Shown here piece by piece: positions 24,895 to 33,663 of a stretch of 64,000 nucleotides of DNA. Position numbers and translations under genes: made by a program. How positions within the stretch are numbered: the first letter of the stretch is position 1; each line of letters starts with the position of its first letter. The DNA comes from Herbiconiux sp. VKM Ac-1786. Its GTDB lineage: Bacteria; Actinomycetota; Actinomycetes; Actinomycetales; Microbacteriaceae. Below the pieces are notes generated by a model. The model ran no database searches and was not told the DNA's origin. It saw only the letters and a list, made by a program, of their open reading frames with translations. Where the stretch lies: NCBI RefSeq assembly GCF_015350805.1, contig NZ_JADKSG010000002.1, positions 1,364,001 through 1,428,000 on the forward strand. Direction: 5' to 3'.

Positions 24895-26370
24895 ATGTCC
24901 CGAACCGTCTCAGCCGCCCGCACCCCGAACCGGTGGTGGGCCCTCGTCGTGCTCGCGCTCACCCAGCTCGTGGTCGTGCTCGACGGCACCATCGTCAACA
25001 TCGCCCTGCCGCAGGCGCAGGAGCAGCTCGGCCTCAGCGACGTCGAGCGCCAGTGGGTCGTCACCGCCTACGCGCTCGCCTTCGGCGCTCTGCTGCTGCT
25101 CGGCGGCCGCATCGCCGACTACTGGGGCCGCAAGCGCACCTACCTCGTCGGCATGCTCGGCTTCGGCGTCGCCTCCGCCTTCGGCGGCCTGGCGCAGAAC
25201 GGCACCGAGCTGATCCTCGCCCGCGGGCTGCAGGGCGTCTTCGCCGCCCTGCTCGCCCCCGCCGCGCTGGCACTGCTGACCGTGACCTTCCCCGGCGGCC
25301 GCGAGCGCAACACCGCCTTCGCCGTGTTCGGCACGGTCGCCGGTGCGGGTGCCGCGGTCGGCCTCGTGCTCGGCGGCGTACTCACCGAGTTCGCCGACTG
25401 GCGCTGGTGCCTGCTCGTCAACGTCTTCTTCGTGATCGTCGGCCTGATCGGCGGCATGCTGCTGGTCAAGGAGTCCAAGGCCGAGGGCGACAACCGCTAC
25501 GACGTGCTCGGCGCGATCACCGTCACGCTCGGGCTCGGTTCGCTGGTCTACGGCTTCAGCCTCGCCGAGGGCGGCTGGGGCGAACTCGACACGATCGGCT
25601 TCCTCGCGCTCGGCGTCGGCCTCCTCGTGCTCTTCGTCGTGATCGAGCGCCGCGTGGCGCAGCCCCTGCTGCCGCTCCGGATCGTCACCAACCGCGTGCG
25701 CGGCGGCGCCTTCCTCGTGCAGGCGCTCGTCGGCAGCGTGATGATCGGCGCGATGCTGTACCTGGCCTTCCACCTGCAGATCGTGCTCGGGCTCGACCCG
25801 CTGCCCGCCGGGCTCGCCAGCCTGCCGATGACCGCGGTGATCATGGTCGTCGCGCCCGTCGCCACGAAGCTGCTGCCCGCGATCGGCCCGCGTCCGCTGA
25901 TGATCGGCGGCCCGCTGATCGCCGCCGCCGGCCTCGTCTACCTCAGCTTCATCACGGCCGACGGCTCGTACCTCGTGCAGGTGCTGCCCGCGCTGATCGT
26001 GATCGGCGTCGGCATGGCGATGGTCTTCGTGCCGCTGCAGAACCTCGCGCTCTCGGGCGTCGCCCCGCACGACGCCGGTGCCGCCTCGGCCACCGCGAAC
26101 TCGGCGATGCAGATCGGCGGCTCGATCGGCCTGTCGGTCTTCACCGCGATCTACGCCTCGGCCGTGGCCGGGTTCTCCCCCGCCGCGGGCACCGCGGCCG
26201 GGGTCGCCCAGCTGCAGGCGTTCACGAGCGGCTACTCGGCGGCGTTCCTCGCCTCCGCGGTGGGTCTCGTGCTGGCGTCGGTCATCGCGGCGACGCTCAT
26301 CCGCGGCTCGAAGGACGAGCTGCTGCCCCAGGCCGCCGACGCCTCGTCGGCCGCGGTGCCCGTGCACTGA
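24895..26370 (+). CDS. MFS drug exporter, DHA2 family (14 helices)
   Basis: A 491-residue major-facilitator antiporter of the EmrB/QacA type. It has about 14 hydrophobic helices, an N-terminal LDGTIVNIALPQAQ segment (DHA2 motif D1), the loop GGRIADYWGRKRTYLVGM (motif A) and helix 5 motif C-like FAVFGTVAGAGAAVGLVLGGVL. It probably expels hydrophobic compounds in exchange for protons. A strong GGAGGT Shine-Dalgarno exists but can pair with an upstream anti-SD, so expression may be switched by the leader. It converges on the CBS membrane proteins. Confidence 0.92.
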   Translation: MSRTVSAARTPNRWWALVVLALTQLVVVLDGTIVNIALPQAQEQLGLSDVERQWVVTAYALAFGALLLLGGRIADYWGRKRTYLVGMLGFGVASAFGGLAQNGTELILARGLQGVFAALLAPAALALLTVTFPGGRERNTAFAVFGTVAGAGAAVGLVLGGVLTEFADWRWCLLVNVFFVIVGLIGGMLLVKESKAEGDNRYDVLGAITVTLGLGSLVYGFSLAEGGWGELDTIGFLALGVGLLVLFVVIERRVAQPLLPLRIVTNRVRGGAFLVQALVGSVMIGAMLYLAFHLQIVLGLDPLPAGLASLPMTAVIMVVAPVATKLLPAIGPRPLMIGGPLIAAAGLVYLSFITADGSYLVQVLPALIVIGVGMAMVFVPLQNLALSGVAPHDAGAASATANSAMQIGGSIGLSVFTAIYASAVAGFSPAAGTAAGVAQLQAFTSGYSAAFLASAVGLVLASVIAATLIRGSKDELLPQAADASSAAVPVH

Positions 26371-26403
26371 CCCGGAGGGCCGGCACGGGCATCCGATCGA
26401 CGG

Positions 26404-26425
26404 GCGTGACGTGCAAGCGTCACGC
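26404..26425. terminator. Bidirectional terminator hairpin between convergent genes
   Basis: GCGTGACG and CGTCACGC form a perfect 8-bp stem around TGCAAG. It lies 33 bases after the MFS stop and 8 bases past the 3' end of the opposing CBS-protein gene, so it can serve both strands. Confidence 0.65.
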
Positions 26426-26432
26426 GCCGGCG

Positions 26433-27470
26433 CTACGCGCTCGTCGCGTCGGAGACCTCGCCGACGAGCTCCTCGATGATGTCCTCGAGGAAGAGCACGC
26501 CCGTGACCTCGCCCTCGGCGGTCAGCGATCGCGCCACGTGCGAGCCGCGGCGGCGCATGCCCTCGAGGGCGTCCTCGAGATCGGCGTCGCGGGCCACCGA
26601 GGTGAGGCGACGGATGCGCTTGCCGGGCACGGGCGCGTCGAAGGCGTCGCCCGCCAGATCCATCACGTCCTTCAGGTGCAGGTAGCCCTCGGGCTCCCCC
26701 GCCGCATCCGTGAGGATGTAGCGGGAGTAGCCGTGCGACGCGACCGCCCCCTGGATGTCCCGCGGGGTCGCCCCGGCGGGCAGCAGCACCATCTCGGCGA
26801 TCGGCACCTCGACGTCGCGCACCTTCTTCGTCGTGAACTCGAACGCGGCGGTGAGCGTGCCCGACGCATCCGTCAGCACCCCCTCGCGAGTCGACTGCTC
26901 GACGATCGACGCGACCTCGTCGAGCGTGTACGAGCTCGTCGCCTCGTCTTTCGGCGTCACCCGGAAGGCGCGCAGGATGAGGTTCGCCAGCCCGTTAAGC
27001 GTCCAGATCACCGGGCGCACGACCTTCGACACGAACACCAGCGGCGGCGCGAGGATGAGCGCGGCGCGGTCGGGCACCGAGAAGCTGAGGTTCTTCGGCA
27101 CCATCTCGCCGAACACGACGTGCAGGAAGGTCACCAGCACCAGCGCGATCACGAACGCGACCCCGCCGATCAGCTCGGGGCTGAGCGGTGTGAGCGCGAG
27201 CGGGTACTCGAGCAGGTGGTGGATGGCCGGCTCCGAGACGTTCAGGATGACCAGCGAGCACACCGTGATGCCGAGCTGACTCGTGGCCAGCATGAGCGTG
27301 GCGTGCTCCATGGCCCAGAGGGTCGTCTTGGCGGCCTTGCTGCCGGCCTCGGCGCGCGGCTCGATCTGCGAGCGGCGGGCCGAGATCACGGCGAACTCGG
27401 CGCCGACGAAGAACGCGTTGACGACGAGCAACACGACGAGCCACACGATTCCGGGAACGATGTCGCTCAT
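26433..27470 (-). CDS. CNNM/CorC-like membrane protein (hemolysin family, CBS pair)
   Basis: A 345-residue protein with an N-terminal DUF21 domain of about four helices (VVNAFFVGAEFAVISARRSQIE is the family start; VFGEMVPKNLSFSVP follows) and a C-terminal CBS-domain pair (YSRYILTDAAGEPEGYLHLKDVMD and EDIIEELVGEV). DUF21/CBS proteins are linked to magnesium or other ion export. The short C-terminus lacks the CorC_HlyC domain found in its upstream neighbour. ATG 27470 overlaps that neighbour's stop by four bases. The two probably form one complex. Confidence 0.9.
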   Translation of the reverse strand: MSDIVPGIVWLVVLLVVNAFFVGAEFAVISARRSQIEPRAEAGSKAAKTTLWAMEHATLMLATSQLGITVCSLVILNVSEPAIHHLLEYPLALTPLSPELIGGVAFVIALVLVTFLHVVFGEMVPKNLSFSVPDRAALILAPPLVFVSKVVRPVIWTLNGLANLILRAFRVTPKDEATSSYTLDEVASIVEQSTREGVLTDASGTLTAAFEFTTKKVRDVEVPIAEMVLLPAGATPRDIQGAVASHGYSRYILTDAAGEPEGYLHLKDVMDLAGDAFDAPVPGKRIRRLTSVARDADLEDALEGMRRRGSHVARSLTAEGEVTGVLFLEDIIEELVGEVSDATSA

Positions 27471-28840
27471 CGCTGCTCCTCCAGTCGGGTGTCGATGAGG
27501 GTGGCGGGGGTGCCGCCTGTGGGGCTCGCGGTCGCGGCGTCGGCGGGCAGCTCCTCGGGGATGAAGCGCAGCCGGTCGAGCCGCAGCCCGTCGACGCGCT
27601 CGACCCGCAGCACGCCGCCGTCGATGCCGATCTCGTCGCCGAGCTCGGGCAGCCGGTCGAGCTCGTCGATCACGTAGCCGGCGACGGTCTCGTGATCCTC
27701 CTCGGCGGGCACGCGGATGCCCGTGCGGGCCTGCAGCTCGTCGGGCCGAAGGCTCGCGTCGAACGTGATGGAGCGTCCGGTGCGCACGATGCCCGCGCGC
27801 AGGCGGTCGTGCTCGTCCTCGAGCTCGCCGACGAGCTCCTCCACCAGGTCCTCCAGGGTGACGATGCCGGCCGTTCCGCCGTGCTCGTCGGTCGCGATCG
27901 CGATCTGGAAGCCGTTGCGGCGGAGAAGGCCGAGCAGCGTGTCGATGCCCATCGACTCGGGCACGAAGAGCGGGTCGACCATGAGCTCGGAGACGGGGAC
28001 GGCCTGCCGGGCATCCGGATCGATGCCGAAGCCCTGCTTGACGTGCACGACGCCGACGATGTCGTCGACACTGGTGCCCGTGACCGGGAAGCGCGAGAAG
28101 CCGGTGCGCTGCGCGAGCGCCACGACGTCGGCCGCGGTGTCGTCGGGGGTGACGCTCGCCATGCGCACGCGCGGTGTCATGACGTCGGCCGTCTCGCGCT
28201 CGGAGAAGGTGAGGGTGCGGCCGAGCAGCGTCGCGTGGTCGGTGTCGAGCATGCCCTCGAGGGCGGAGCGGCGCACGAGCGAGCCGAGCTCCTCGGCCGA
28301 GCGGGCGCCCGAGAGCTCCTCCTTCGGCTCGATGCCCATCGCGCGGATGAGGGCGTTGGCCGTGTTGTTGAACAGCAGGATGACCGGCTTGAAGATCGTC
28401 GTGAAGACCACCTGGAACGGCACGACGACCTTCGCGGTCTGGCGGGGCAGCGCCAGCGCGAAGTTCTTCGGCACGAGCTCGCCGATGACCATCGAGAACA
28501 GCGTGGCGATCAGGATGCCCAGCACCGCCCCGATGCCGGGAACGACACCCTCGGGGATGCCGACGCCGATCAGCGGCTCGCGGAGGAGCGACGAGATGGC
28601 GGGCTCGAAGGTGTAGCCCGTGAGCAGGGTGGTGAGGGTGATGCCGAGCTGCGCGCCCGAGAGGTGGGTCGAGGTGATGCGCAGGGCGGAGATGGTGGGG
28701 CCGAGCCGCTTCTCGCCGCGCGCCTGGCGCTGCTCGAGGTCGTGGCGGTCGAGGTTCACGAGGGCGAACTCGCTGGCCACGAAGAACCCGGTGCCGACGG
28801 TCAGCACGAGGCCGATCGCGAGCATGGTCAGCTCATACAA
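27467..28840 (-). CDS. CNNM/CorC-like membrane protein with C-terminal CorC_HlyC domain
   Basis: A 457-residue paralogue of the next gene, with DUF21 helices (FFVASEFALVNLDRHDLEQ, VIGELVPKNFALALP), a CBS pair (VMTPRVRMASV, FSRFPVTGTSVDDIVGVVHVKQ, DEHGGTAGIVTLEDLVEELVGE) and a CorC_HlyC domain near the C-terminus (LDELPEL-type region). TTG 28840 is chosen because AGGGGG sits seven bases upstream; ATG 28825 is the alternative. It is the first gene of a two-gene operon. Two unequal paralogues in tandem are typical of actinobacteria. A C-rich tract (about 28983-29013) and no gene occupy the upstream 235 bases. Confidence 0.88.
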   Translation of the reverse strand: MYELTMLAIGLVLTVGTGFFVASEFALVNLDRHDLEQRQARGEKRLGPTISALRITSTHLSGAQLGITLTTLLTGYTFEPAISSLLREPLIGVGIPEGVVPGIGAVLGILIATLFSMVIGELVPKNFALALPRQTAKVVVPFQVVFTTIFKPVILLFNNTANALIRAMGIEPKEELSGARSAEELGSLVRRSALEGMLDTDHATLLGRTLTFSERETADVMTPRVRMASVTPDDTAADVVALAQRTGFSRFPVTGTSVDDIVGVVHVKQGFGIDPDARQAVPVSELMVDPLFVPESMGIDTLLGLLRRNGFQIAIATDEHGGTAGIVTLEDLVEELVGELEDEHDRLRAGIVRTGRSITFDASLRPDELQARTGIRVPAEEDHETVAGYVIDELDRLPELGDEIGIDGGVLRVERVDGLRLDRLRFIPEELPADAATASPTGGTPATLIDTRLEEQR

Positions 28841-29075
28841 GGGTGGGCCCCCTGCGGATGAGCACGCGGGCTGCACCGTCGTGGTGAGCGCCGTGGTTCA
28901 GGTCGGCAAGGGGCACGGGCCTGTGATGAGGGGGGTCGTCCATGCCCTCAATCGTACCGGACCCTCCTGGAAAACCCCCTGGACCCCGCCCCCACCCCCC
29001 GCCCCCACCCCCTCGGGGTCGCGCAAAGGCCCCTTCGTTCCGCGCCGGAGGGACTTCTGCGCGACCCGGGCGCCC

Positions 29076-29426
29076 TCAGGGGCGCTGCGCGCGCGGGAGG
29101 TTCGCGACCACGAGGTCGTAGGAGTTGACGATCAGGTCGAACACGAGCTCGCCGTCGGAGTCGGGGCCGAGCGTCACCGTCACCCAGTGGCGCTTGTTCA
29201 TGTGGTAGCCCGGCCGGATGTACGAGTGGTCGCGCACGAGCGCCTCGCCGTGCGCGGGGGCGACCTTGAGGGTGACGCTCTCGACCTCGGAGTCGAGCGG
29301 GGTGAGGGCGAAGACCTTGCCCACGACCTTCGCCACCGCGGTCTCGGGCCCGAACGGGCGCTCGTCGGTGGTCGCGGGCAGGGCGGCGCAGGCCTCGAGC
29401 ACGTCGGCGCGGCGGGTGATGACCAT
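29076..29426 (-). CDS. MmcQ/YjbR family protein
   Basis: A 116-residue single-domain protein of the MmcQ/YjbR (CyaY-like fold) family. It shows the typical PFGPETAVAKVVGKVFAL segment, the VTLKVAP strand, and the C-terminal YHMNKRHWVTVTL and SYDLVVANLP pieces. The family has a double-wing DNA-binding-like fold, but its function is unproven. ATG 29426 is the only plausible start. It is a lone gene, divergent from the lipoprotein gene at 29518. Confidence 0.9.
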   Translation of the reverse strand: MVITRRADVLEACAALPATTDERPFGPETAVAKVVGKVFALTPLDSEVESVTLKVAPAHGEALVRDHSYIRPGYHMNKRHWVTVTLGPDSDGELVFDLIVNSYDLVVANLPRAQRP

Positions 29427-29517
29427 GAGGGCACGCTAGCGCGAACCCCCGACACGAGCATCCGCCCGGCAATTCGACAGCTGTGCAAGGATGGGCCCAC
29501 GACCGAAGGAGGCCGCC

Positions 29518-29955
29518 GTGCCGAGTCCGCCCAGCCGCCTGCTCGTCGGGCTCACCCTCGTCGCCGCGGCCGCGGTGCTGACCGGATGCACACCGGCGGT
29601 CGACTCGATCGACGCCCTCGAGGCGTACCAGCGCGAGCAGACCGACGCCGACCTCGTGCCGGCCGACGTCGACGGATCCGTGCTCGACGCGGTCGACCCG
29701 TCGTCGACGCGCCTCCTCGCGGAGGTCGACGGCACGACGATCTACGCCGCGAAGCCGGCCGCGGGCGACCCCACCATGGACGGCAGCGGCGCCTGCCTCG
29801 TGCTCGTCTCGTCGCAGCCGATGGCGGGCTGCGGCAGCCGCCTGCCCGTCACCGTCTCGGGCCCCGGCCCGAACGAGTACTCCCTCTCCCCCCGGATGCC
29901 CGACGACGAGGGCTGGACCGAGGTCGTCGACGGCCTCTGGAGCCGCCCGAAGTAG
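29518..29955 (+). CDS. Small secreted lipoprotein, unknown function
   Basis: A 145-residue lipoprotein. The signal peptide is PPSRLLVGLTLVAAAAVL with lipobox LTGC. The mature part is acidic and contains two more Cys (ACLVL and GCGS) that may form a disulfide, and it ends in LWSRPK. GTG 29518 has the Shine-Dalgarno AAGGAGG. It is anchored outside the membrane. I recognise no family. Confidence 0.75.
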   Translation: MPSPPSRLLVGLTLVAAAAVLTGCTPAVDSIDALEAYQREQTDADLVPADVDGSVLDAVDPSSTRLLAEVDGTTIYAAKPAAGDPTMDGSGACLVLVSSQPMAGCGSRLPVTVSGPGPNEYSLSPRMPDDEGWTEVVDGLWSRPK

Positions 29956-29987
29956 GGCCGACGCCGCCGATGCGGTTGGATGGGGGC

Positions 29988-30584
29988 ATGTCGACGACGA
30001 TGCCCGCCCTGACCGATCTCGAGTGGAGCCGCGGGGAGGGTGAGGCGGCCGTCGACGGCGGCACCCTCACGCTGACCGCCGCGGCCGGCACCGACTGGAC
30101 CAACGACGCCGGCGGCGCCGAGCCCCAGCACCGCGCCACGAGCCTCGGTTTCGTTCCCGAGGGCGACTTCCGCCTCTCGGCCCGCGTCCGCGTCGAGGGC
30201 GCGCGCAGCACCTTCGACGCCGGCGTGCTCGCGATCTGGGTCGACGAGACGCACTGGGCGAAGATCTGCTTCGAGTGGTCGCCGCAGGGCACGGCGATGG
30301 TCGTCAGCGTCGTCACGAACGACTTCTCCGACGACGTGAACTCCACCGACGTCCACGGCGACGCCGTGTACCTCCGGGTGTCGCGGGTCGGGCCGGCGTG
30401 GGCGTTCCACTCCTCGGCCGACGGTGTCGAGTGGCGCTTCGTGCGGGTCTTCCGGCTGGCGGGCGCGGGGCCGGTACACGTCGGCTTCCTGGCCCAGGCG
30501 CCGCTGGGCGAGAGCTGCACGGCGGTGTTCGACGAGATCGCGCTCGTGCCCGGCACGCTCGGCGAGCTGCGCGACGGGTCGTAG
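29988..30584 (+). CDS. DUF1349 concanavalin-like protein
   Basis: A 198-residue beta-sandwich protein of the DUF1349 family. It shows LTLTAAAGTDWTNDAGG near the start, FDAGVLAIWVDETHWAKICFEWSPQG in the middle, YLRVSRVGPAWAFHSSADGVEWRFVRVFRL and the C-terminal VGFLAQAPLGE. The fold resembles lectin/glucanase sheets, and a carbohydrate ligand is plausible but unproven. There is no signal peptide. ATG 29988 is chosen; ATG 29970 would add six residues. Confidence 0.85.
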   Translation: MSTTMPALTDLEWSRGEGEAAVDGGTLTLTAAAGTDWTNDAGGAEPQHRATSLGFVPEGDFRLSARVRVEGARSTFDAGVLAIWVDETHWAKICFEWSPQGTAMVVSVVTNDFSDDVNSTDVHGDAVYLRVSRVGPAWAFHSSADGVEWRFVRVFRLAGAGPVHVGFLAQAPLGESCTAVFDEIALVPGTLGELRDGS

Positions 30585-30640
30585 CGGCCACGACCCCCGC
30601 CGTTCATCCGCTGTTCGCCGACGCCCGCTACGGTGCCGAC

Positions 30641-31576
30641 GTGACGCTGTTCAACGGCTGGGCCGTTCCCGCCGACCTCGACGACCTGCTCAAGCACTCG
30701 GTGCTCGACGACGATGACGACGACCCGGTGCTGCTCGGCACCGACGGCGCGCCCGTCGACACCTGGCGCGAGGGCTATCCCTACGACGAGCGCCTCGACC
30801 GCGCCGACTACGAGGCGGGCAAGCGCCTGCTGCAGATCGAGCTGCTGAAGCTGCAGAACTGGATCAAGCTGCACGGCCGCCGCCTCGTGATCGTGTTCGA
30901 GGGCCGCGACGCCGCCGGCAAGGGCGGCACGATCAAGCGCTTCACCGAGCACCTGAACCCCCGGGGCGCCCGGGTCGTGGCGCTCGAGAAGCCGACCGAG
31001 CGCGAGTCGGGGCAGTGGTACTTCCAGCGCTACGTGCCGCACCTGCCGGCCGCGGGCGAGATGGTGCTGTTCGACCGCTCCTGGTACAACCGCGCGGGCG
31101 TCGAGCGCGTGATGGGCTTCTGCACCGACGAGCAGTACGACGAGTTCATGCGCCAGGCCCCGCTGTTCGAGAGCATGCTCACGGGTGACGGCATCGACCT
31201 CGTGAAGCTCTGGTTCTCGGTCTCGGCCGACGAGCAGCGCACCCGCTTCGCCATCCGCATGGTCGACCCGGTGCGGCAGTGGAAGCTCTCGCCGATGGAC
31301 CTCGAGTCGCTCGACAAGTGGCAGCGCTACACCGACGCGAAGGAGGCGATGTTCGCGGCGACCGACACCGCCGACGCCCCCTGGACCGTGGTCAAGAGCA
31401 ACGACAAGAAGCGCGCCCGCCTCGAGGCGATGCGCCACGTGCTGAGCCTCTACGACTACGACGGCAAGGACGACTCGATCGTCGGCCGGCCCGATCCGCT
31501 GATCGTGGGCTCGGCCGCCGACGTGTACGAGCGTGGCGAGAACGAGGCCCAGGCGCCGGGCGGGGTGCCCCGGTGA
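30641..31576 (+). CDS. ppk2: Polyphosphate kinase 2 (PPK2)
   Basis: A 311-residue PPK2 enzyme that transfers phosphate between polyphosphate and nucleoside di- or monophosphates. Walker A is EGRDAAGKGGTIKR (about residue 86), the lid region contains PTERESGQWYFQRY, and Walker B is VLFDRSWYNRAGVERVMGF. GTG 30641 lies six bases after a TACGGT -10 box, giving a leaderless start. An acidic run (LDDDDDDP) precedes the catalytic domain. It overlaps the phosphopantetheinyl transferase start by GTGA, so the two are coupled. It could recycle adenylates used by the adjacent adenylation enzyme; that is inference. Confidence 0.94.
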   Translation: MTLFNGWAVPADLDDLLKHSVLDDDDDDPVLLGTDGAPVDTWREGYPYDERLDRADYEAGKRLLQIELLKLQNWIKLHGRRLVIVFEGRDAAGKGGTIKRFTEHLNPRGARVVALEKPTERESGQWYFQRYVPHLPAAGEMVLFDRSWYNRAGVERVMGFCTDEQYDEFMRQAPLFESMLTGDGIDLVKLWFSVSADEQRTRFAIRMVDPVRQWKLSPMDLESLDKWQRYTDAKEAMFAATDTADAPWTVVKSNDKKRARLEAMRHVLSLYDYDGKDDSIVGRPDPLIVGSAADVYERGENEAQAPGGVPR

Positions 31577-32349
31577 CCCCGCAGGTGCACGTGCGCTGGG
31601 TGCCGCTGCCCGCATCAGGCGACGGGGCGCCCGACGTCGAGGCCCTGCTCCCCCTGCTCAGCGACGAAGAGCGGATGCGCGCCGTCACCACCCCCGACCC
31701 CCACGTCGCGGCGCGATTCGTGCTCGGGCGCATCGCCGTGCGGCACCTCGCGGCCGAGCTCGCCCGCCCCGCCCCGGGCGCCGAGGCACCGACGCCGGAC
31801 GAGGTCACCGTCTGGGCGCTCTGCCCCGACTGCGGCGGACCGCACGGACGCCCCCACGTCGACGTGCGGAAGCCCAAGGGCCGGCCGCTCAGCGTCAGCA
31901 TCGCGCACTGCGCCGCCGGCGTAGTGGTCGCGGCGAGCTGGTCGGGCACCGTCGGCATCGACGTGGAGCTCGCCGACACCCCGGTCGAGGCGATGGCCGC
32001 GATCGCCGCGCTCGTGCCCCCGGCCGCCCGGCCGTCCGGCCGCTCCTGGGACCCGGTGCAGCACTGGACGCGCATCGAGGCCGTGCTGAAGGCCGACGGC
32101 CGCGCCCTCCGCGTCGACCCCTCGGCCGTGCTCCTCCGCCGCGACGCGGGAGCCCTCACCGCCACGATCGCGGGCGATCCCCCGCGGCCCGAGGGCGAGG
32201 CGGAGCCGGTCTACGCCGTGGCCGACCTGCGCCTGGACGACGCGGTACGGGCATCCGTCGCCGTGCTGCCGCGGAAGCCCTCGGCCAAGCCGACCGTGCC
32301 CGTGGTCACCTGGCGGCCGCTCGACCTCGTCGCCCCCTCCCCGGTCTAG
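31573..32349 (+). CDS. 4'-phosphopantetheinyl transferase
   Basis: A 258-residue Sfp-type transferase that moves phosphopantetheine from CoA to a serine of carrier proteins. Seen are the CPDCGGPHGRPHV motif, the SIAHCAAGVVVAAS strand, the magnesium-binding GIDVELAD (Asp about 129) and the late WTRIEAVLKADG helix (the WxxKEA-type motif, with Ile-Glu in place of Lys-Glu). It starts inside the PPK2 stop. It converges on the M1-Pls operon with only three bases between stop codons, so the natural client is probably the Pls carrier domain encoded there. Confidence 0.88.
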   Translation: MTPQVHVRWVPLPASGDGAPDVEALLPLLSDEERMRAVTTPDPHVAARFVLGRIAVRHLAAELARPAPGAEAPTPDEVTVWALCPDCGGPHGRPHVDVRKPKGRPLSVSIAHCAAGVVVAASWSGTVGIDVELADTPVEAMAAIAALVPPAARPSGRSWDPVQHWTRIEAVLKADGRALRVDPSAVLLRRDAGALTATIAGDPPRPEGEAEPVYAVADLRLDDAVRASVAVLPRKPSAKPTVPVVTWRPLDLVAPSPV

Positions 32350-32352
32350 GCG

Positions 32353-33663
32353 TCAGGGCAGGGGCGGGAGGGGCGTGGCGTGCAGCCACGCCGCGAACAG
32401 GGGCGCCACGGGACGGGCCGAGACCGAGTGCGCGAGCGCCACGAACGCCGGGGTGTCGGCGCTGCCATGGCGGTGCTCCGCCGTCCAGGTGCGCAGCAGC
32501 TCGAAGAACGTCGCGTCGCCGATCGTCAGGCGCAGCGCGTGCAGCGTGAGCGCTCCGCGCTTGTACACGCGGTCGTCGAACATCGCCACCGGTCCGGGGT
32601 CGGCGACCACGAGGTCCTGCGGGGCGGCGGCCAGCATCCGATGGTGCTCGCGCGCCAGCGCATCCGCCGGTGGCCCGCCCCGCTCCTCCGACCACAACCA
32701 CTCGGCGTAGCAGGCGAAGCCCTCGTTCAGCCAGATGTCGCGCCAGGCCTTCACGCCCACGCTGTTGCCGAACCACTGGTGCGCGAGCTCGTGCGCGATC
32801 AGCCGGTCGCTGCCGTGCCGTCCGTCGACGTGATTCGCCCCGAAGATGGCCATCGCCTGCGCCTCGAGCGGGATCTCGAGCTCGTCCTCGGTCACGACCA
32901 CGGCGTAGCGGGAGAACGGGTACGGCCCGAAGACCCGGGAGAAGAAGCCGATCATCTCCGGCAGCTGCGCGAGGTCCGTGTCGACCCGCGCCTGCAGCTC
33001 GGCCGGGTAGTAGCGGTCGACGGGCACGGCACCCCGGCTCGACCGCACCGTGTAGCGCCCGATCTGCACGGTCGCGAGGTACGCCGAGGTCGGAGCATCC
33101 TGTTCGTAGAGCCAGCTGCTGCGCCCGCTGCGGCCCGTGCGCTCGACGAGCCGCCCGCTCGCGGCCACGGTGTAGCCCTCCTCGACGGTGACGCGGAGGC
33201 GGTAGGCCGCCTTGTCCTCGGGCCGGTCGTTGCACGGGAACCAGGTCGACGAGCCGATCGGCTGCGACGCCGTGAGCACGCCGTCGGTGAGCTCCTCCCA
33301 CCCCAGCGGCCCCCAGGTGCTGCGCCGGGGGCCCGGCCGCCCGCCGTACTCGACCCGCACCGTGAAGCGCTGCCCGGCCGGGATCGGCGAGGCCGGCCGC
33401 ACCGACAGCACGTGCGAGCCCTGCGAGACCCGCGCCGGCCGGGCGCCGTCGACCTTCACCTTCGAGGCCTTGAGCTTGGAGAGCCCGAGGTCGATGCGGT
33501 CGAGGTCGACCACCGCCACCGCCGTGATCACGGCGACCCCGTCGAGCCGGTTCGTCTCGACCCGGTAGTCGAGGTCGAGGTCGTAGTGCTCGACCCGGTA
33601 CGACCAGGTGCCGACGCCCGGCGTGTAGGGGTCGCCCGAGAAGGCGACGCCGCGCCCGGTCAC
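32353..33663 (-). CDS. M1-family zinc metallopeptidase
   Basis: A 436-residue gluzincin aminopeptidase. The zinc site is HELAHQWFGN (about residues 288-297) with the third ligand in NEGFACYAEWLW 19 residues on. The substrate N-terminus loop reads PLEAQAM in place of GAMEN, as in actinobacterial M1 members. The N-terminal beta domain starts with VEHYDLDLDYRVE. There is no signal peptide or membrane helix. GTG 33663 overlaps the Pls stop by four bases, so it is made together with the synthetase. In epsilon-poly-lysine producers the degrading enzyme is a zinc aminopeptidase, which suggests a trimming or self-protection role here. Confidence 0.9.
   Translation of the reverse strand: MTGRGVAFSGDPYTPGVGTWSYRVEHYDLDLDYRVETNRLDGVAVITAVAVVDLDRIDLGLSKLKASKVKVDGARPARVSQGSHVLSVRPASPIPAGQRFTVRVEYGGRPGPRRSTWGPLGWEELTDGVLTASQPIGSSTWFPCNDRPEDKAAYRLRVTVEEGYTVAASGRLVERTGRSGRSSWLYEQDAPTSAYLATVQIGRYTVRSSRGAVPVDRYYPAELQARVDTDLAQLPEMIGFFSRVFGPYPFSRYAVVVTEDELEIPLEAQAMAIFGANHVDGRHGSDRLIAHELAHQWFGNSVGVKAWRDIWLNEGFACYAEWLWSEERGGPPADALAREHHRMLAAAPQDLVVADPGPVAMFDDRVYKRGALTLHALRLTIGDATFFELLRTWTAEHRHGSADTPAFVALAHSVSARPVAPLFAAWLHATPLPPLP

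Noticed and set aside
28983-29013. Repeated CCCCGCCCCCA tract that looked like a short repeat array
   Set aside because: There are no spacers of equal length and no cas genes; it is a homopolymer-rich intergenic tract, not CRISPR.
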